The translations under genes were made by a program, and so were the position numbers. From Candidatus Heimdallarchaeota archaeon (GTDB lineage Archaea; Asgardarchaeota; Heimdallarchaeia; Heimdallarchaeales; Heimdallarchaeaceae): a DNA stretch of 64,000 nt. Below are positions 26,962-36,826 of the stretch, one piece after another. The stretch spans positions 1-64,000 of the forward strand of contig JAHLWR010000009.1 of NCBI GenBank assembly GCA_019057815.1, written 5' to 3'. The notes below the pieces were generated by a model, which ran no database searches, was not told the origin of the DNA, and was given only the letters and a program-made list of their open reading frames with translations. Positions within the stretch are counted from its first letter, which is position 1; each line of letters starts with the position of its first letter.

Positions 26962-28581
26962 ATGCTCAATATAACCAATCTTAGTGTGATTTATCAGGGA
27001 GAACATGAAAAAGCATTAGATGGTGTAAGCTTCAGTTGTAAAAAAGGTGAGCTAGTCGTTATTGCTGGTCCTAGTGGTTGTGGGAAAAGTACTATAGCTA
27101 AAGCGATACTTGGTTTGATTCCTGCATTTATAGAAGCTACAATCAATGGTAAGATAGAGATAAATTGTGATAACATAGCAGAAATAACTAGAAAGCACCT
27201 TATCGAACTAGTTGGGTATGTTCCCCAATATCCACATGATTTTACAACTTCCCTTTTAGTTGAAGAAGAAATAGTCTTCCCTTTAGAAAATATGCAAGTA
27301 GAACCTAACGAGATTCATGAACGATTAGATATGGTTCTTTCTCAACTCGATATTGCTCATTTAAAGAATAGGTTGGTAACTGAATTAAGTTCTGGCGAAT
27401 TACAACGCGTTTCTTTAGCAACAGCTCTTGCTTATTCTCCTCCTTTGTTAATTCTTGATGAACCCATGGCAAGAATTGATTCTCAAAGTGAAACGAAAAT
27501 AGCTCAAATATTAAAAGAGTTAGCTAAAAAAGGTCATACTGTTTTAGCATTTGAACACCATCTAGATTACCTTCTACCTTTAGCTGATAGATTGATAATT
27601 GTAGAACATGGAACAATAGTAGCAGATAGTAATCCTAGATCTTTAGTTTCTAGATTATCGAATATTGATGCTCCTGATGTTTCAATGATTAATTTCAAAA
27701 ATGGACACGATTCTGTTTTATCGATTCAAGAAGCTCTTGAACTTTTAAAAAACACTGAGTTAAAAAAACTCCCACACATTCCTAAGATTAATGATATTTC
27801 AAAGAAAGATGTTATTGTAAATGATGTGGAATTCTTTTATCAAAAGAAAAGAAAGATCCTTAAGAATATCTCTCTGGATATTTCAAAAGGAAAAAATCTT
27901 GGGATAATTGGGTCAAATGGAGTAGGAAAATCTACTTTTCTGAAATTGCTTGCTGGAGTCATAAAAGCAAAAGCAGGAGAAATTTGCTATTTTAATAAAC
28001 GTGTACGGGGATTAAGACAAACAAAGAAAGAAGTCATTTACATTCCAGAAAATGCTAGGTTATTCTTATTGGGTCCAACACCTAGGAAAGACCTTAGAAG
28101 AATAATTGCCAGTGATCATGAAGTAGAAGATATTTTTGATAAGTATGGGATAAAAAGGTTGTTAGATAAGAAAATATACCATCTTAGTGAAGGGGAGAGA
28201 AGATTAATATCTTTGGTAATAACCTTTCAATTTCCTGCTAGAATCATACTATTAGACGAGCCTACTATAGGTCTAGATAAATCAGGAAGAGAGTTGTTAT
28301 TTTCTCTAATTAATCATGCAAAAGAACAGGAAAAAATCATAATTACAGCTACTAATGATGCAAGAATATTTTCACTTTTTGATGAACTTGTGATTTTAGA
28401 TAGAAGCAGAGTTAAAACAATAGGTCACCCAAGAGACGTACTCTATGGATTAGAAGAAGAGACAGAGATAGCACCCAATCAGATAGTACGATTAATTAGT
28501 CAAATTGAGCAGGAACAGAGAAGAATATATCCACATTTTATCAGTGTTAAAGAACTTAATAATTCTATTGAGGGGGGCTAA
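26962..28581 (+). CDS. ecfA: ECF transporter ATPase, two domains fused
   Basis: 539 residues with two ABC ATPase halves. The first has Walker A GPSGCGKST, Q-loop VPQYPHDF, signature LSSGELQRVSLATAL and Walker B LLILDEPMARID. The second (from about residue 285) has GSNGVGKST, signature LSEGERRLISLV and IILLDEPTIGLD. Many organisms encode these as separate EcfA and EcfA' proteins; here they are joined. The pair drives the S component and EcfT. The gene starts 26 bases after the S gene, with AGGTGA before the ATG. Confidence 0.9.
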   Translation: MLNITNLSVIYQGEHEKALDGVSFSCKKGELVVIAGPSGCGKSTIAKAILGLIPAFIEATINGKIEINCDNIAEITRKHLIELVGYVPQYPHDFTTSLLVEEEIVFPLENMQVEPNEIHERLDMVLSQLDIAHLKNRLVTELSSGELQRVSLATALAYSPPLLILDEPMARIDSQSETKIAQILKELAKKGHTVLAFEHHLDYLLPLADRLIIVEHGTIVADSNPRSLVSRLSNIDAPDVSMINFKNGHDSVLSIQEALELLKNTELKKLPHIPKINDISKKDVIVNDVEFFYQKKRKILKNISLDISKGKNLGIIGSNGVGKSTFLKLLAGVIKAKAGEICYFNKRVRGLRQTKKEVIYIPENARLFLLGPTPRKDLRRIIASDHEVEDIFDKYGIKRLLDKKIYHLSEGERRLISLVITFQFPARIILLDEPTIGLDKSGRELLFSLINHAKEQEKIIITATNDARIFSLFDELVILDRSRVKTIGHPRDVLYGLEEETEIAPNQIVRLISQIEQEQRRIYPHFISVKELNNSIEGG

Positions 28582-28584
28582 AAA

Positions 28585-29310
28585 ATGTCATTCATGATAA
28601 GAAGAGTATATGAAGGTCTATTATTCAAACCTGATAATCTAACAGTTCATCCGTTAATAGGACTAATTATTGTGTTTGTGCAATTTGGTTTCCTAATCCC
28701 AAATAATAAATGGTTGTTAATGTTACTTCTAATATTCATAATCGTTGAAACTGTAATATATGGAAACATTAAAGGTGGTTTGAGCCTACTTTGGGCAATA
28801 TTTCCTTTGATAATCTTCCTAGGAGGTATAACTTATTGGTTCGGAGGTCCAGCTCAAACATATAAGGTTCTGATGAGGTTAATTATTGGTGCTTTAGGAT
28901 TCTCACTTTTTTTTGCTATTACAAACCCTTCTGATTTATTTAGAGCATTGGAAAAAATACGTTTTCCCTCAAAAATTGCAATTATTCCTTCTTTAGCTTT
29001 AACTATGGCACCCAGAATAGCTAAAGATGCTGAAGAAACATATAATACTCTTGTTTTAAGAGGAGAAATTAGAGGTTTTTTTCTGAGATGGTTACCAAGA
29101 ATGCTAGCCATCTTTGTAGCCTCTTTGTTATATCGATCAGAATTCTTAGCTCATTCGCTCTATTATAGAGGTTTTTCAATACAAAAAAGGACACATTACA
29201 AACAACAGAAATTCTCAAAGACTGATTGTTTAAGAGTTGCAACATGGGTAGTATTTATTGTTTTTTTCATTTTAATAGTTCAATTTGGATGGTTACAAAA
29301 TCTTAAGTGA
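28585..29310 (+). CDS. ecfT: ECF transporter transmembrane component EcfT
   Basis: A 241-residue membrane protein with about five helices. The conserved EcfT coupling sequences are present: SLALTMAPRIAKDAEETYN, RGEIRG, and HSLYYRGFS with basic flanks. EcfT links the ATPases to the S component in the membrane. It follows the ATPase gene by three bases, after GAGGGGG, and ends the operon. Confidence 0.88.
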   Translation: MSFMIRRVYEGLLFKPDNLTVHPLIGLIIVFVQFGFLIPNNKWLLMLLLIFIIVETVIYGNIKGGLSLLWAIFPLIIFLGGITYWFGGPAQTYKVLMRLIIGALGFSLFFAITNPSDLFRALEKIRFPSKIAIIPSLALTMAPRIAKDAEETYNTLVLRGEIRGFFLRWLPRMLAIFVASLLYRSEFLAHSLYYRGFSIQKRTHYKQQKFSKTDCLRVATWVVFIVFFILIVQFGWLQNLK

Positions 29311-29381
29311 AATTATGCGGTCAAAATGCATGTAATACATAGAAGTGACATATTTTTATATTTCATTTTCGTTAAGGAGCA

Positions 29382-29561
29382 ATGATGAATAAAGAAGAGG
29401 ATAAGAAAATGAAATTAATCACTGTTAGAATTCCTCAAGTATATATTGATAAACTAGATGAAATGGCCTTAAATAGAACCCATCGTCCAGGACGTTTAAC
29501 AAGACAGCTTATAGAGGACTATTTAAGGAAAGAAGAAGAAACATCGATGAAAAAGGAATAA
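29382..29561 (+). CDS. Small ribbon-helix-helix (CopG-like) DNA-binding protein
   Basis: 59 residues with the strand KLITVRIPQVYIDKLDEMA and the helices ending GRLTRQLIEDYLRKEEE. This is the classic ribbon-helix-helix arrangement of CopG/MetJ/Arc-type repressors, which bind DNA as dimers through the strand. The ribosome site AAGGAG (29374-29379) is just before the ATG-ATG start. TATTTTTATATTT (29351-29363) upstream may be its TATA box. It stands alone after the ECF operon, so it could be that operon's repressor or an orphan antitoxin; neither is shown. Confidence 0.75.
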   Translation: MMNKEEDKKMKLITVRIPQVYIDKLDEMALNRTHRPGRLTRQLIEDYLRKEEETSMKKE

Positions 29562-29564
29562 GTG

Positions 29565-29714
29565 TTACTTGCATTTAACCCATTTGAGATCAAGATGTTT
29601 GAAGTTGTCTAATTGAACATCTCTTAAATTATCCTTGATCACTTTTGCTTCTTTTTCTTTCCGAACTAACTCTTCTTTACCAATAACTCTCTTCATACTT
29701 ATCACTAATTCCAT
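29565..29714 (-). CDS. Possible small basic protein
   Basis: A 49-codon frame (MELVISMKRVIGKEELVRKE to the end KWVKCK) converges with the ribbon-helix-helix gene, the two stops being 3 bases apart. The composition (K, E, V, L with helical pattern) looks protein-like. No clear ribosome site and no recognised family. Confidence 0.35.
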   Translation of the reverse strand: MELVISMKRVIGKEELVRKEKEAKVIKDNLRDVQLDNFKHLDLKWVKCK

Positions 29715-29872
29715 TTTTCTAATTATTGGGTTAAGAAAAAAAGAAGGTAGTAGACTTTAGGTTTGGATCAATTATATATTTATTATCTGATGTTCAAAGG
29801 ATGTAAAAAAAAGGAAGTTGAAGGTTTTGTTCTTGTTATTACTTATTTTCTATGTTGTTTCTGACCGCTTCT

Positions 29873-31381
29873 CTATTTTTTCTTTGCTTTCTTTGAGATT
29901 ATCCTTGTGAGGAATAAAGGAACAATTGAAAGTAGTAGAGTTATTAAAACTATTTGTGGATATTCAACTATTACAGGTTCTACAAGAGGATATAAGTCAA
30001 CTGAGTTAGCATCACCATCAATAGAATAAGAACCTATCCCTGACCAATCTGACCAGTAGTTACCTTCAAGTGTTGCAGTATCATACCAAGTATTGTTTAC
30101 GCAATCATCATACGCTTGAGAAGTTCCTTCTAGATTGTTGTCTACAAAGGTATTATGGTGAATAAGATTATTATCAGAATCGTATATTAAGTATACTCCA
30201 TATCCTTCATTTTCTTGTAGAAGATTGTAAGTAACAACACAAAAATCAGAAGACCAAAGCAAGATGCCATAGTAGTTATTGTTGCACGTGTTGTTTGCAA
30301 CAGTCGAACTACTAGAACAGTAAAGCCTAATACCTTCACAGTAGTTATTGTTGCATGTGTTGTTTGCAACAATAGAACTACTAGAAGAGCAAAGATAGAT
30401 GCCCATGCCATTGTTGCTGCACGTGTTGTTTGCAACCGTCGAACTCCCTGAAGACCAAAGATAGATGCCTCTGTTGTTATTGTTGTTGCATGTGATGTTA
30501 ATAATAACTGAATATGTACAGTAGCAGAGAGATAGACCAGTTGTAGCGTTGTTTAATATTTGGTCACGTACTGTAACATTAGTACAATTGACTAATTTTA
30601 ATTGCCCATAGACAGGCTCAGAAATAATAATGGAGTCAAGGTTAGTGTAAAAACCCAGTTTTTTACCATTCACCCAATTATTTTCAACAATATATGATAG
30701 GTAGGCATCAATTGTATCTTCGCTTATACATAAACCACAATTAGTAAAAGTGTTGTTTGCAACATTAGAACTACCAGAATAATGAAGCCAGATACCATAG
30801 TTGTTATTGTTGCTGCATGTGTTGTTTGCAACATTAGAACTACCAGAAAAGACTAGATAGATGCCTCTGTTGTTATTGTTGCATGTGTTATTTTCAACAT
30901 TAGAACTACCAGAAGACCAAAGCACGATGCTGTCATCAACATTGTTGTTACACATGTTGTTTTCAACAGTAGAATTTCCAGAATACTTAAGCTTGATGCC
31001 GTCATAGCCATTGTTGCTGCACGTGTTGTTAATGACAGTTGCTGTGCCATAAACTACTTCATCGATATAAATACCATACTCTTCTACGTCAACATAGCAG
31101 TTACAAACAATGAAATATTTTGTTGTTTCAGTAATATAAATACCATAATCTTCTGTTGTTGTAATATTGTAACCATCAATAACATAAGGATCTATTTCTA
31201 TTCCTGTTCCTGGGAAAACGTTAAAATCGCTATCAGAAGTAATGTATATTGGATCATGAGGTGTCAACTCTAACGAAGTAGACCTATAATTATTCTCTTC
31301 AACAGCACTTTGTGCGTTGAAATTCGTTGCGTAGATTGACAATGTCAGTATTAGTAGAATTAATATTGTTCTCTTTTTCAT
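29873..31381 (-). CDS. NosD-like right-handed beta-helix surface protein
   Basis: 502 residues: signal peptide (ILLILTLSIYATNFNAQS), entry block (LTPHDPIYITSDSDFNVFPG), beta-helix rungs of SGSSNVENNTCNNN type, spacer block (ENNWVNGKKLGFYTNLDS, YGQLKLVNCTNVTVRDQIL), more rungs, NNLIHHNTFVDNNLEG, GNYWSDWSG, and a membrane helix with KKAKKK tail. It is close to the protein at 282 in the spacer and to 37860 and 40142 in its start and leader. Surface-anchored; ligand unknown. Rung DNA again consists of near-identical units. Confidence 0.85.
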   Translation of the reverse strand: MKKRTILILLILTLSIYATNFNAQSAVEENNYRSTSLELTPHDPIYITSDSDFNVFPGTGIEIDPYVIDGYNITTTEDYGIYITETTKYFIVCNCYVDVEEYGIYIDEVVYGTATVINNTCSNNGYDGIKLKYSGNSTVENNMCNNNVDDSIVLWSSGSSNVENNTCNNNNRGIYLVFSGSSNVANNTCSNNNNYGIWLHYSGSSNVANNTFTNCGLCISEDTIDAYLSYIVENNWVNGKKLGFYTNLDSIIISEPVYGQLKLVNCTNVTVRDQILNNATTGLSLCYCTYSVIINITCNNNNNRGIYLWSSGSSTVANNTCSNNGMGIYLCSSSSSIVANNTCNNNYCEGIRLYCSSSSTVANNTCNNNYYGILLWSSDFCVVTYNLLQENEGYGVYLIYDSDNNLIHHNTFVDNNLEGTSQAYDDCVNNTWYDTATLEGNYWSDWSGIGSYSIDGDANSVDLYPLVEPVIVEYPQIVLITLLLSIVPLFLTRIISKKAKKK

Positions 31382-31425
31382 TAAATCACACTTAATTAAA
31401 CTCTTTATCGAATATATATTTTATG
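31382..31425 (-). promoter_or_regulatory. Promoter and leader shared by three beta-helix genes (copy 1)
   Basis: On the minus strand AATATATATT (31411-31420) is a TATA box about 30 bases from the ATG, followed by AAGAGTTTAATTAAGTGTGAT. GTGAT can pair with the 16S rRNA tail. The same leader precedes 38870 and 41650. Confidence 0.6.
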
Positions 31426-31775
31426 TAATGGATTCTTCTGTTAATAATCTTAATGAGTTACATTTATTTCTTTATTTATTTTCATATTACACTTTGGTTG
31501 GTTAGAAACATTAGCTTAAAATGATTGCTTTTAATTTTCTTATTCTTTTTTGAAGAGTATTAAAATATCTTGAAGAATAAAATAATGCAAAAAAAGCTTT
31601 CAAGAAATACAATTGGAGATGCTTTAACACATTAAATACAAAATGATTAATCTCACATGATTTGACCGTCGTTTTTACCGAATATTTAAAAGCGCTTTCT
31701 ATAATCATATTAGATTAGTCAATTATTTCTCACGAATATTGAAATCAAAGGTATATACATTAGAGGATAAGTTCT
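31382..31775. other. 394-bp intergenic region between divergent genes
   Basis: It contains the beta-helix promoter at its left end and GAGGATAAG before the MMPL start at its right end. The middle holds only low-complexity AT-rich sequence and a 65-codon minus-strand frame without family signals. Nothing else seen. Confidence 0.5.
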
Positions 31776-34148
31776 ATGAAACTAGTTACAAAATATGTTA
31801 ATTTTTTACAAAAATACAAGTATGCTATTTTAATTTTCTGGACAATAGTCTTAGGTTTCAGTATCTGGTTGGCTCCAAAGTTTTTAGGAGAAACAAGCTC
31901 AGATTTCAATGTTCCTGGAGAAACTCCTGCTTCCATAGCCAACGCAGTTTTAGATCAAGAATTCCCTGAAACCGCTAATAAAACCACTTTCGTTTTAGTT
32001 ATTCAAAGTAATGAAGGAAGTGTTTTGAGTGATGCTATAGGAAATTTTAGTCTTCAGTTTTTAGATGATCTTATGTCTTCTGACTATAATCATCTAATCT
32101 TTGGAATCAATGGATATTATTATTTAATCGAAACTCTAGAACAAGCAGCTTGGGGGTATGTTTCTGCTTCAATGAATGCTACTATAATCGAGATGGAAAT
32201 TAATTCTGCCTCAGAGGAACTTGTAGTGGATTTGATTGATTTCATTAAAATAAAAGTAGAAGAATTAAAACCTGATGGTTACGTAATTGCCCTCACGGGG
32301 GAAGAAGTGCTGTTCTTAGAGATGCAAGAATCAGCGGAAAGAGATATTCTTGTTATGGATGCTATTGTTCTTCCTATAGCTCTAATAGTATTAGCTTTGG
32401 TACTTCGAAGTTTTAGATTAATGATACTCCCTATCTTATCTGTAGGCCTTTCAATAGCTGTTTCATTTTTTGTTATGTACCCAATAGCTAAACTAATGCC
32501 TGTCTTCAGTTTTGTACCTTCAGTTATGATGGCTCTTGTTATAGCTATGTCCATAGATTACAGTCTATTCCTACTCTCACGATACGGTGAAGAAATAAAG
32601 AATGGTAAAACAAACAAAGAATCGATAGAACTAATGCTAGAACATGCTGGTCACACCATCTCTGTAAGCGGATTAATTCTTTCTGTCACTTTTATGGGAT
32701 TAATCTTTTTCCCAGTTGGCTTACTATCATCTATTGGTATCGGAGCAGCTATCTGTATATTAGTTACACTAGTGATAAATTTAACACTTTCTCCAGCTTT
32801 ACTCTTTACTTTCGGTAAATTCTTCTCGAAAATCTCTTTAAAGCGTAAGAAGCAAAAAGAAACACCAAAAGATGAAAAGACACGAAAAGAAATAGCTCTT
32901 CAAAATCAACTAAAGAGTATTTGGTATAAAATAGGTAAGAAAGCAACAAAATATTCCATTCCTATTATCATCATTATTTTTGTTTTAGCCATACCTATGT
33001 CGATTCAGCTGATGAATTTTGATACTACTATAAGTAATAATCATGTTCTACCTAGAGACGGAGACTCAGCAGAAGCGTACGATATTATCAAATCTGAATT
33101 TAAACCGGGTATGGTTGGCCCTATGTATATAATAATAAGCACTAATGAAACAAATGGTGTTCTTACACAAGAGATATTTACGACTAGTGCTAATCTTATA
33201 CAGCAACTTGTCAATGATACAGAAATAACTTCCAATTCTTTTATTTCTATTTCATGGGCATCTTATGGCGATTCAGGCTTTTCAATTCCTTTCATACAAG
33301 CTATCACTTTGCTTTTTGACCCTTTATTGGATAACGATTCTAACGCTCAAGCTTATAGGATGATGTTCAATAGATATACAAATGAAGAAAACTCAACATT
33401 ACTTATTGATGTTCAACCAAATTTTGATCCTTTTAGTCGGTATACAGAAGAATGGATTAAAGATACAAGGAAAATACTCGAGGAATTTCAAGAATCATCA
33501 GATTATAAGTTCTACTTGGCAGGTGGCTCTACATCTGTTGTAGATACAGTGGACATTGTTTTTGACCTTTTCCCATTAATGATCGGTGTAATCGTTGCTA
33601 TAGTCTATATTATGCTAGCTTTGATGTTTAAGTCAATTTTTGTTCCATTGAGATTAATAATAACTGTTGGTTTAACGATTTCATGGATCTATGGAATGGC
33701 TGCGCTGATTTTTCACGTTGGTATATTGGACTGGATGTTTCCAAGAATATTAGGAGATATTAGCGCTGTCTATTGGGTTACGCCTGTGATGAGTTTTAGT
33801 ATATTACTTGGACTTGGTCTAGATTACGACATCTTCCTGCTCAGTCGAATTAGTGAGTACAGAAATAATGGGTATACGGAAAGGGCTTCTATTATCAAAG
33901 GACTTTACAAAACAGGTGGAGTGATTAGTATGGCAGGAATTATAATGGCTATAGCTTTTTCTGGCTTGATGTTAAGTAATGTTCTGGTAATGACTGAGTT
34001 CGGATTTATTCTCACATTTGCAGTTCTAGTAGACACTTTCATCATTCGCACAATACTCGTTCCTGCAATAATGTCTATAGCAGACAAATGGAACTGGTGG
34101 CCTGGAAAGAAACCTGAAGCTACAAAAGATGAGTATCATATGGACTAA
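31776..34148 (+). CDS. MMPL/RND-family transporter
   Basis: 790 residues with the duplicated RND plan: one helix, an external domain (about 35-190), five or six helices, then one helix (about 390-415), a second external domain and the final helices. Each half has the conserved acidic motif after TM4: MSIDYSLFLLSRYGEE and GLDYDIFLLSRISEYR. FVPSVMMALVIAMSIDY and GGVISMAGIIMAIAFSGLMLS are typical MMPL sequences. These move lipids or other hydrophobic compounds using the proton gradient. A broken piece of a related gene lies at 39290-39396. Confidence 0.87.
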   Translation: MKLVTKYVNFLQKYKYAILIFWTIVLGFSIWLAPKFLGETSSDFNVPGETPASIANAVLDQEFPETANKTTFVLVIQSNEGSVLSDAIGNFSLQFLDDLMSSDYNHLIFGINGYYYLIETLEQAAWGYVSASMNATIIEMEINSASEELVVDLIDFIKIKVEELKPDGYVIALTGEEVLFLEMQESAERDILVMDAIVLPIALIVLALVLRSFRLMILPILSVGLSIAVSFFVMYPIAKLMPVFSFVPSVMMALVIAMSIDYSLFLLSRYGEEIKNGKTNKESIELMLEHAGHTISVSGLILSVTFMGLIFFPVGLLSSIGIGAAICILVTLVINLTLSPALLFTFGKFFSKISLKRKKQKETPKDEKTRKEIALQNQLKSIWYKIGKKATKYSIPIIIIIFVLAIPMSIQLMNFDTTISNNHVLPRDGDSAEAYDIIKSEFKPGMVGPMYIIISTNETNGVLTQEIFTTSANLIQQLVNDTEITSNSFISISWASYGDSGFSIPFIQAITLLFDPLLDNDSNAQAYRMMFNRYTNEENSTLLIDVQPNFDPFSRYTEEWIKDTRKILEEFQESSDYKFYLAGGSTSVVDTVDIVFDLFPLMIGVIVAIVYIMLALMFKSIFVPLRLIITVGLTISWIYGMAALIFHVGILDWMFPRILGDISAVYWVTPVMSFSILLGLGLDYDIFLLSRISEYRNNGYTERASIIKGLYKTGGVISMAGIIMAIAFSGLMLSNVLVMTEFGFILTFAVLVDTFIIRTILVPAIMSIADKWNWWPGKKPEATKDEYHMD

Positions 34149-34149
34149 A

Positions 34150-34190
34150 CTTTCTTTCTTTTTTCTTTTATCTTTTTTCTTCTCATGTGC
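34150..34190 (+). terminator. T-rich terminator of the MMPL gene
   Basis: Three T-runs of five to six bases follow the stop codon directly. Confidence 0.45.
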
Positions 34191-34262
34191 CCTTATTCAA
34201 GAATAAACTTAAACTATCAAGTGAATCTTTCATGTTGTTTCACTTCTTTAAAACACTTTGTT

Positions 34263-35801
34263 CTATAGAGCTCTTTTTAGTTGTTTTGCGTCCCTTTTGG
34301 ATTTTGGTAGGAAAACTGTGACTCTTGTTCCTTTTTCATATTCTCCTTCAACTCTATCTTCAATTTTGATTGTTCCATTAAAATGCTCTTTTACAATATA
34401 ATTGGACATAAACAATCCCATACCAAAACCTTTATCTGATGAAACAGGTTTCTGAAGAATCTTTTTCTTCAAACTGTCAGATATACCTATTCCATTGTCT
34501 TCAAAAACCAACTCTATTCCTTGATTGTTAATATTTGCACTAATTTTAATAGATACATTTTTCCTAGAAGAGTATTTTATGCTATTTTCTATAATATTAT
34601 GAAAAACATTTTTGATGATTTTATATCCTAATATCTTGTAATCAAAAAAAGAACACTGAATATCTAATTGTTTTTCTTTTGCTGTAATCTTTTTCTTGAT
34701 ATTTTTTATTACATTCGAAATTTCTTGATGAAGATCTATTATCTCTCTTTCAGTTTTAAATATGTTTTTTGTTGTCTCCAATAGTTCTGTTATTAATTGT
34801 TGTGCTTGAAGAATTGGTTGAATTGACTTCTCTACAAATTCTAACGATTTTGAATCGATACCTAAATCTAGGTAACCTACTGCTTTAGATAGTAAATTCG
34901 CAGAATCATGACCGATTATAGAGGAAACAACCTGTATTGATTTGGTTCTTTCTTCGAGTGTGAATTCTATTTTATCGTACGGATAATCAATGAATGTTCT
35001 ATAGATTGAGAATAGAGCAGCAACATGAGCAATAACCACAAATATGTGTCCAACGAAATGCATTATTTCTAAATTGAACTTCAGATATAGATAAGTAGAG
35101 ATGTTATATACAATAGTCAACGAGATGTATATTCCAAAAATGTTCTTCGGATAAATAATGCGAAACTTCTTTGAGAAGAAGTTAAAGATGATAAACACAC
35201 AAGTATCTATAACAATAAAAGAAGCAATCATCCAATAATTAAAAGAGATTTCTATTACACCAGTTAGATGTAAACACATTATTACATCTTCTATAACGAA
35301 AAAAGCTATAATAAAACCTTTGAATTTAGTTTTTAACTTTTTAAAATACCAAATAAATGTTAAGAAAACCATTGTTATTACTGATTGAATGGATAACCAA
35401 ATATTGATATGAAATTTTAATCTTGTTAAATATTCACTTACCTCCATAATGTTTGTTGTGATGCTGATTATTGTTAAGACAACAAAACCCATTAGTGAAA
35501 AAAAAGTTCCAAACCAGACAAAGGTACTTCTAATATCTCTACTGAGAGAAATGACTGAAACAATGCTGAAAATCACTGCAGCTTGAAAAAAAAGCAAAGA
35601 TAGATGAAGACTTCTTATTGCAATTGTTGAAAAATCTATACTAAAAGGATAAAGGTAGATGATAAGGATAAAAGCTAGTAAACCACTTGTTAACCATAGA
35701 GTCCAATGTATTGACGCAAATATTTTTTTCGTCTTCTTGAACATACGAGCAAGAACTTTTTCCTCTATATTCATTTTCAGATATAAAGAAAAACAAATCA
35801 C
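34263..35801 (-). CDS. Membrane-bound sensor histidine kinase
   Basis: 512 residues. Seven or eight membrane helices fill the first 270 residues without a large external loop, so the signal is probably sensed in or near the membrane. The kinase core has phospho-acceptor H298 in SIIGHDSANLLSKAVGYLDLG, N-box FHNIIENSIKYSS, G1 FEDNGIGISDSLKKKI and G2 GFGMGLFMSNYIVKEH. The true start may be the Met at residue 10 or 20. No receiver gene is adjacent. Confidence 0.85.
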   Translation of the reverse strand: MICFSLYLKMNIEEKVLARMFKKTKKIFASIHWTLWLTSGLLAFILIIYLYPFSIDFSTIAIRSLHLSLLFFQAAVIFSIVSVISLSRDIRSTFVWFGTFFSLMGFVVLTIISITTNIMEVSEYLTRLKFHINIWLSIQSVITMVFLTFIWYFKKLKTKFKGFIIAFFVIEDVIMCLHLTGVIEISFNYWMIASFIVIDTCVFIIFNFFSKKFRIIYPKNIFGIYISLTIVYNISTYLYLKFNLEIMHFVGHIFVVIAHVAALFSIYRTFIDYPYDKIEFTLEERTKSIQVVSSIIGHDSANLLSKAVGYLDLGIDSKSLEFVEKSIQPILQAQQLITELLETTKNIFKTEREIIDLHQEISNVIKNIKKKITAKEKQLDIQCSFFDYKILGYKIIKNVFHNIIENSIKYSSRKNVSIKISANINNQGIELVFEDNGIGISDSLKKKILQKPVSSDKGFGMGLFMSNYIVKEHFNGTIKIEDRVEGEYEKGTRVTVFLPKSKRDAKQLKRAL

Positions 35802-36063
35802 AATAAAACAATTGTGGTAATCCTATCACGAAGACTGAATTTCATTTTAAATACAACATTTAACTACTTACTTTTCTAATTTACACTAATTTTAATGTTT
35901 TATACTTATAACGCAATATAGAGTATTTTCTACTAATTTTTCCATTGAGCTCTTCTTCTAATTAAATATTTTTGGTGGTTGCTCTAATTGAAATTTATAC
36001 GAAACATTATTATTCAACTATTATCATCAGTATATTATTATCTAGAATGACGGGGGAATTACC

Positions 36064-36732
36064 TTGTTTGGTGTTTATTTAAAAGGACTTGACAAAGTTG
36101 AGAATCTCATATTTGAAGAAAAACTAGCAGAAGCAATGAATGAGCTCAATGTTCTTGAAAAAGGAGTTCAATTATCAGAGATTGAAAGATTGGCATGTAT
36201 GATTCTCTCAAGCCAAATCATGATTAAAAGTAGAAATTTTGATAAAGGTCTGTTGCTAGCAAAAGTTGCTTTTCGAAAGAGTATTGAATTATCCGAATAT
36301 TCTTTAGTTGTAGATTCTACATTATCTTTTTTTGATAGTATTCATGGTCTGAATATGTTAGAAGATCTATCGACGAAAGAAAAGAAAGAATACAGCAGGA
36401 TGATTATAAGAAGTCAGGACATCGTAAAAACAATAGATACTATGACGGTAAAAGAAAAGAAACTTCGAATGACAAAATTAGGTGATTACAGAAAGATATT
36501 AGCTGTAACAGAGAAAAAAGTAACAGAAAAGAAAGTCACAAAAGCTACTACTATTCCTATAGGACATGTTAAAGGTGTAGGTCAAAAAGCTGACATTCTC
36601 AAACAAGCGGGTATTAAAACTTCTAAAGATTTAGCAAAAGCAAAGATTGAGCAACTTATGGAATTGAAGGGAATAGGAGAAGCAACCGCTAAGAAATTAA
36701 TCAACAATGCTAAAGAAGCTATTAGAGGCTAA
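36064..36732 (+). CDS. Helical protein with C-terminal helix-hairpin-helix DNA-binding domain
   Basis: 222 residues. The first 155 are helical (KVENLIFEEKLAEAMNELN, SSQIMIKSRNFDKGLLLAKV), like a small TPR-type helical repeat. Residues 165-222 carry two helix-hairpin-helix motifs (HVKGVGQKADILKQAGI and LMELKGIGEATAKKLI), as in DNA-repair and topoisomerase proteins that bind DNA backbones. Start is TTG at 36064 after GGGGGAA. It lies 95 bases before the PARP-type zinc-finger gene in the same direction, which suggests a shared DNA-related role. Confidence 0.72.
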   Translation: MFGVYLKGLDKVENLIFEEKLAEAMNELNVLEKGVQLSEIERLACMILSSQIMIKSRNFDKGLLLAKVAFRKSIELSEYSLVVDSTLSFFDSIHGLNMLEDLSTKEKKEYSRMIIRSQDIVKTIDTMTVKEKKLRMTKLGDYRKILAVTEKKVTEKKVTKATTIPIGHVKGVGQKADILKQAGIKTSKDLAKAKIEQLMELKGIGEATAKKLINNAKEAIRG

Positions 36733-36826
36733 AATCGTTTTTCTATCAATAACAAGTTTATATACCAAATTGCTTACTGTAAACACTTAGTATAGAGATA
36801 AATCATTATTCCAAGGTGTAATTTGG

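Noticed and set aside
31511-31708. 65-codon minus-strand frame between the beta-helix and MMPL genes
   Set aside because: Composition is not protein-like, there is no ribosome site, and nothing matches a family.
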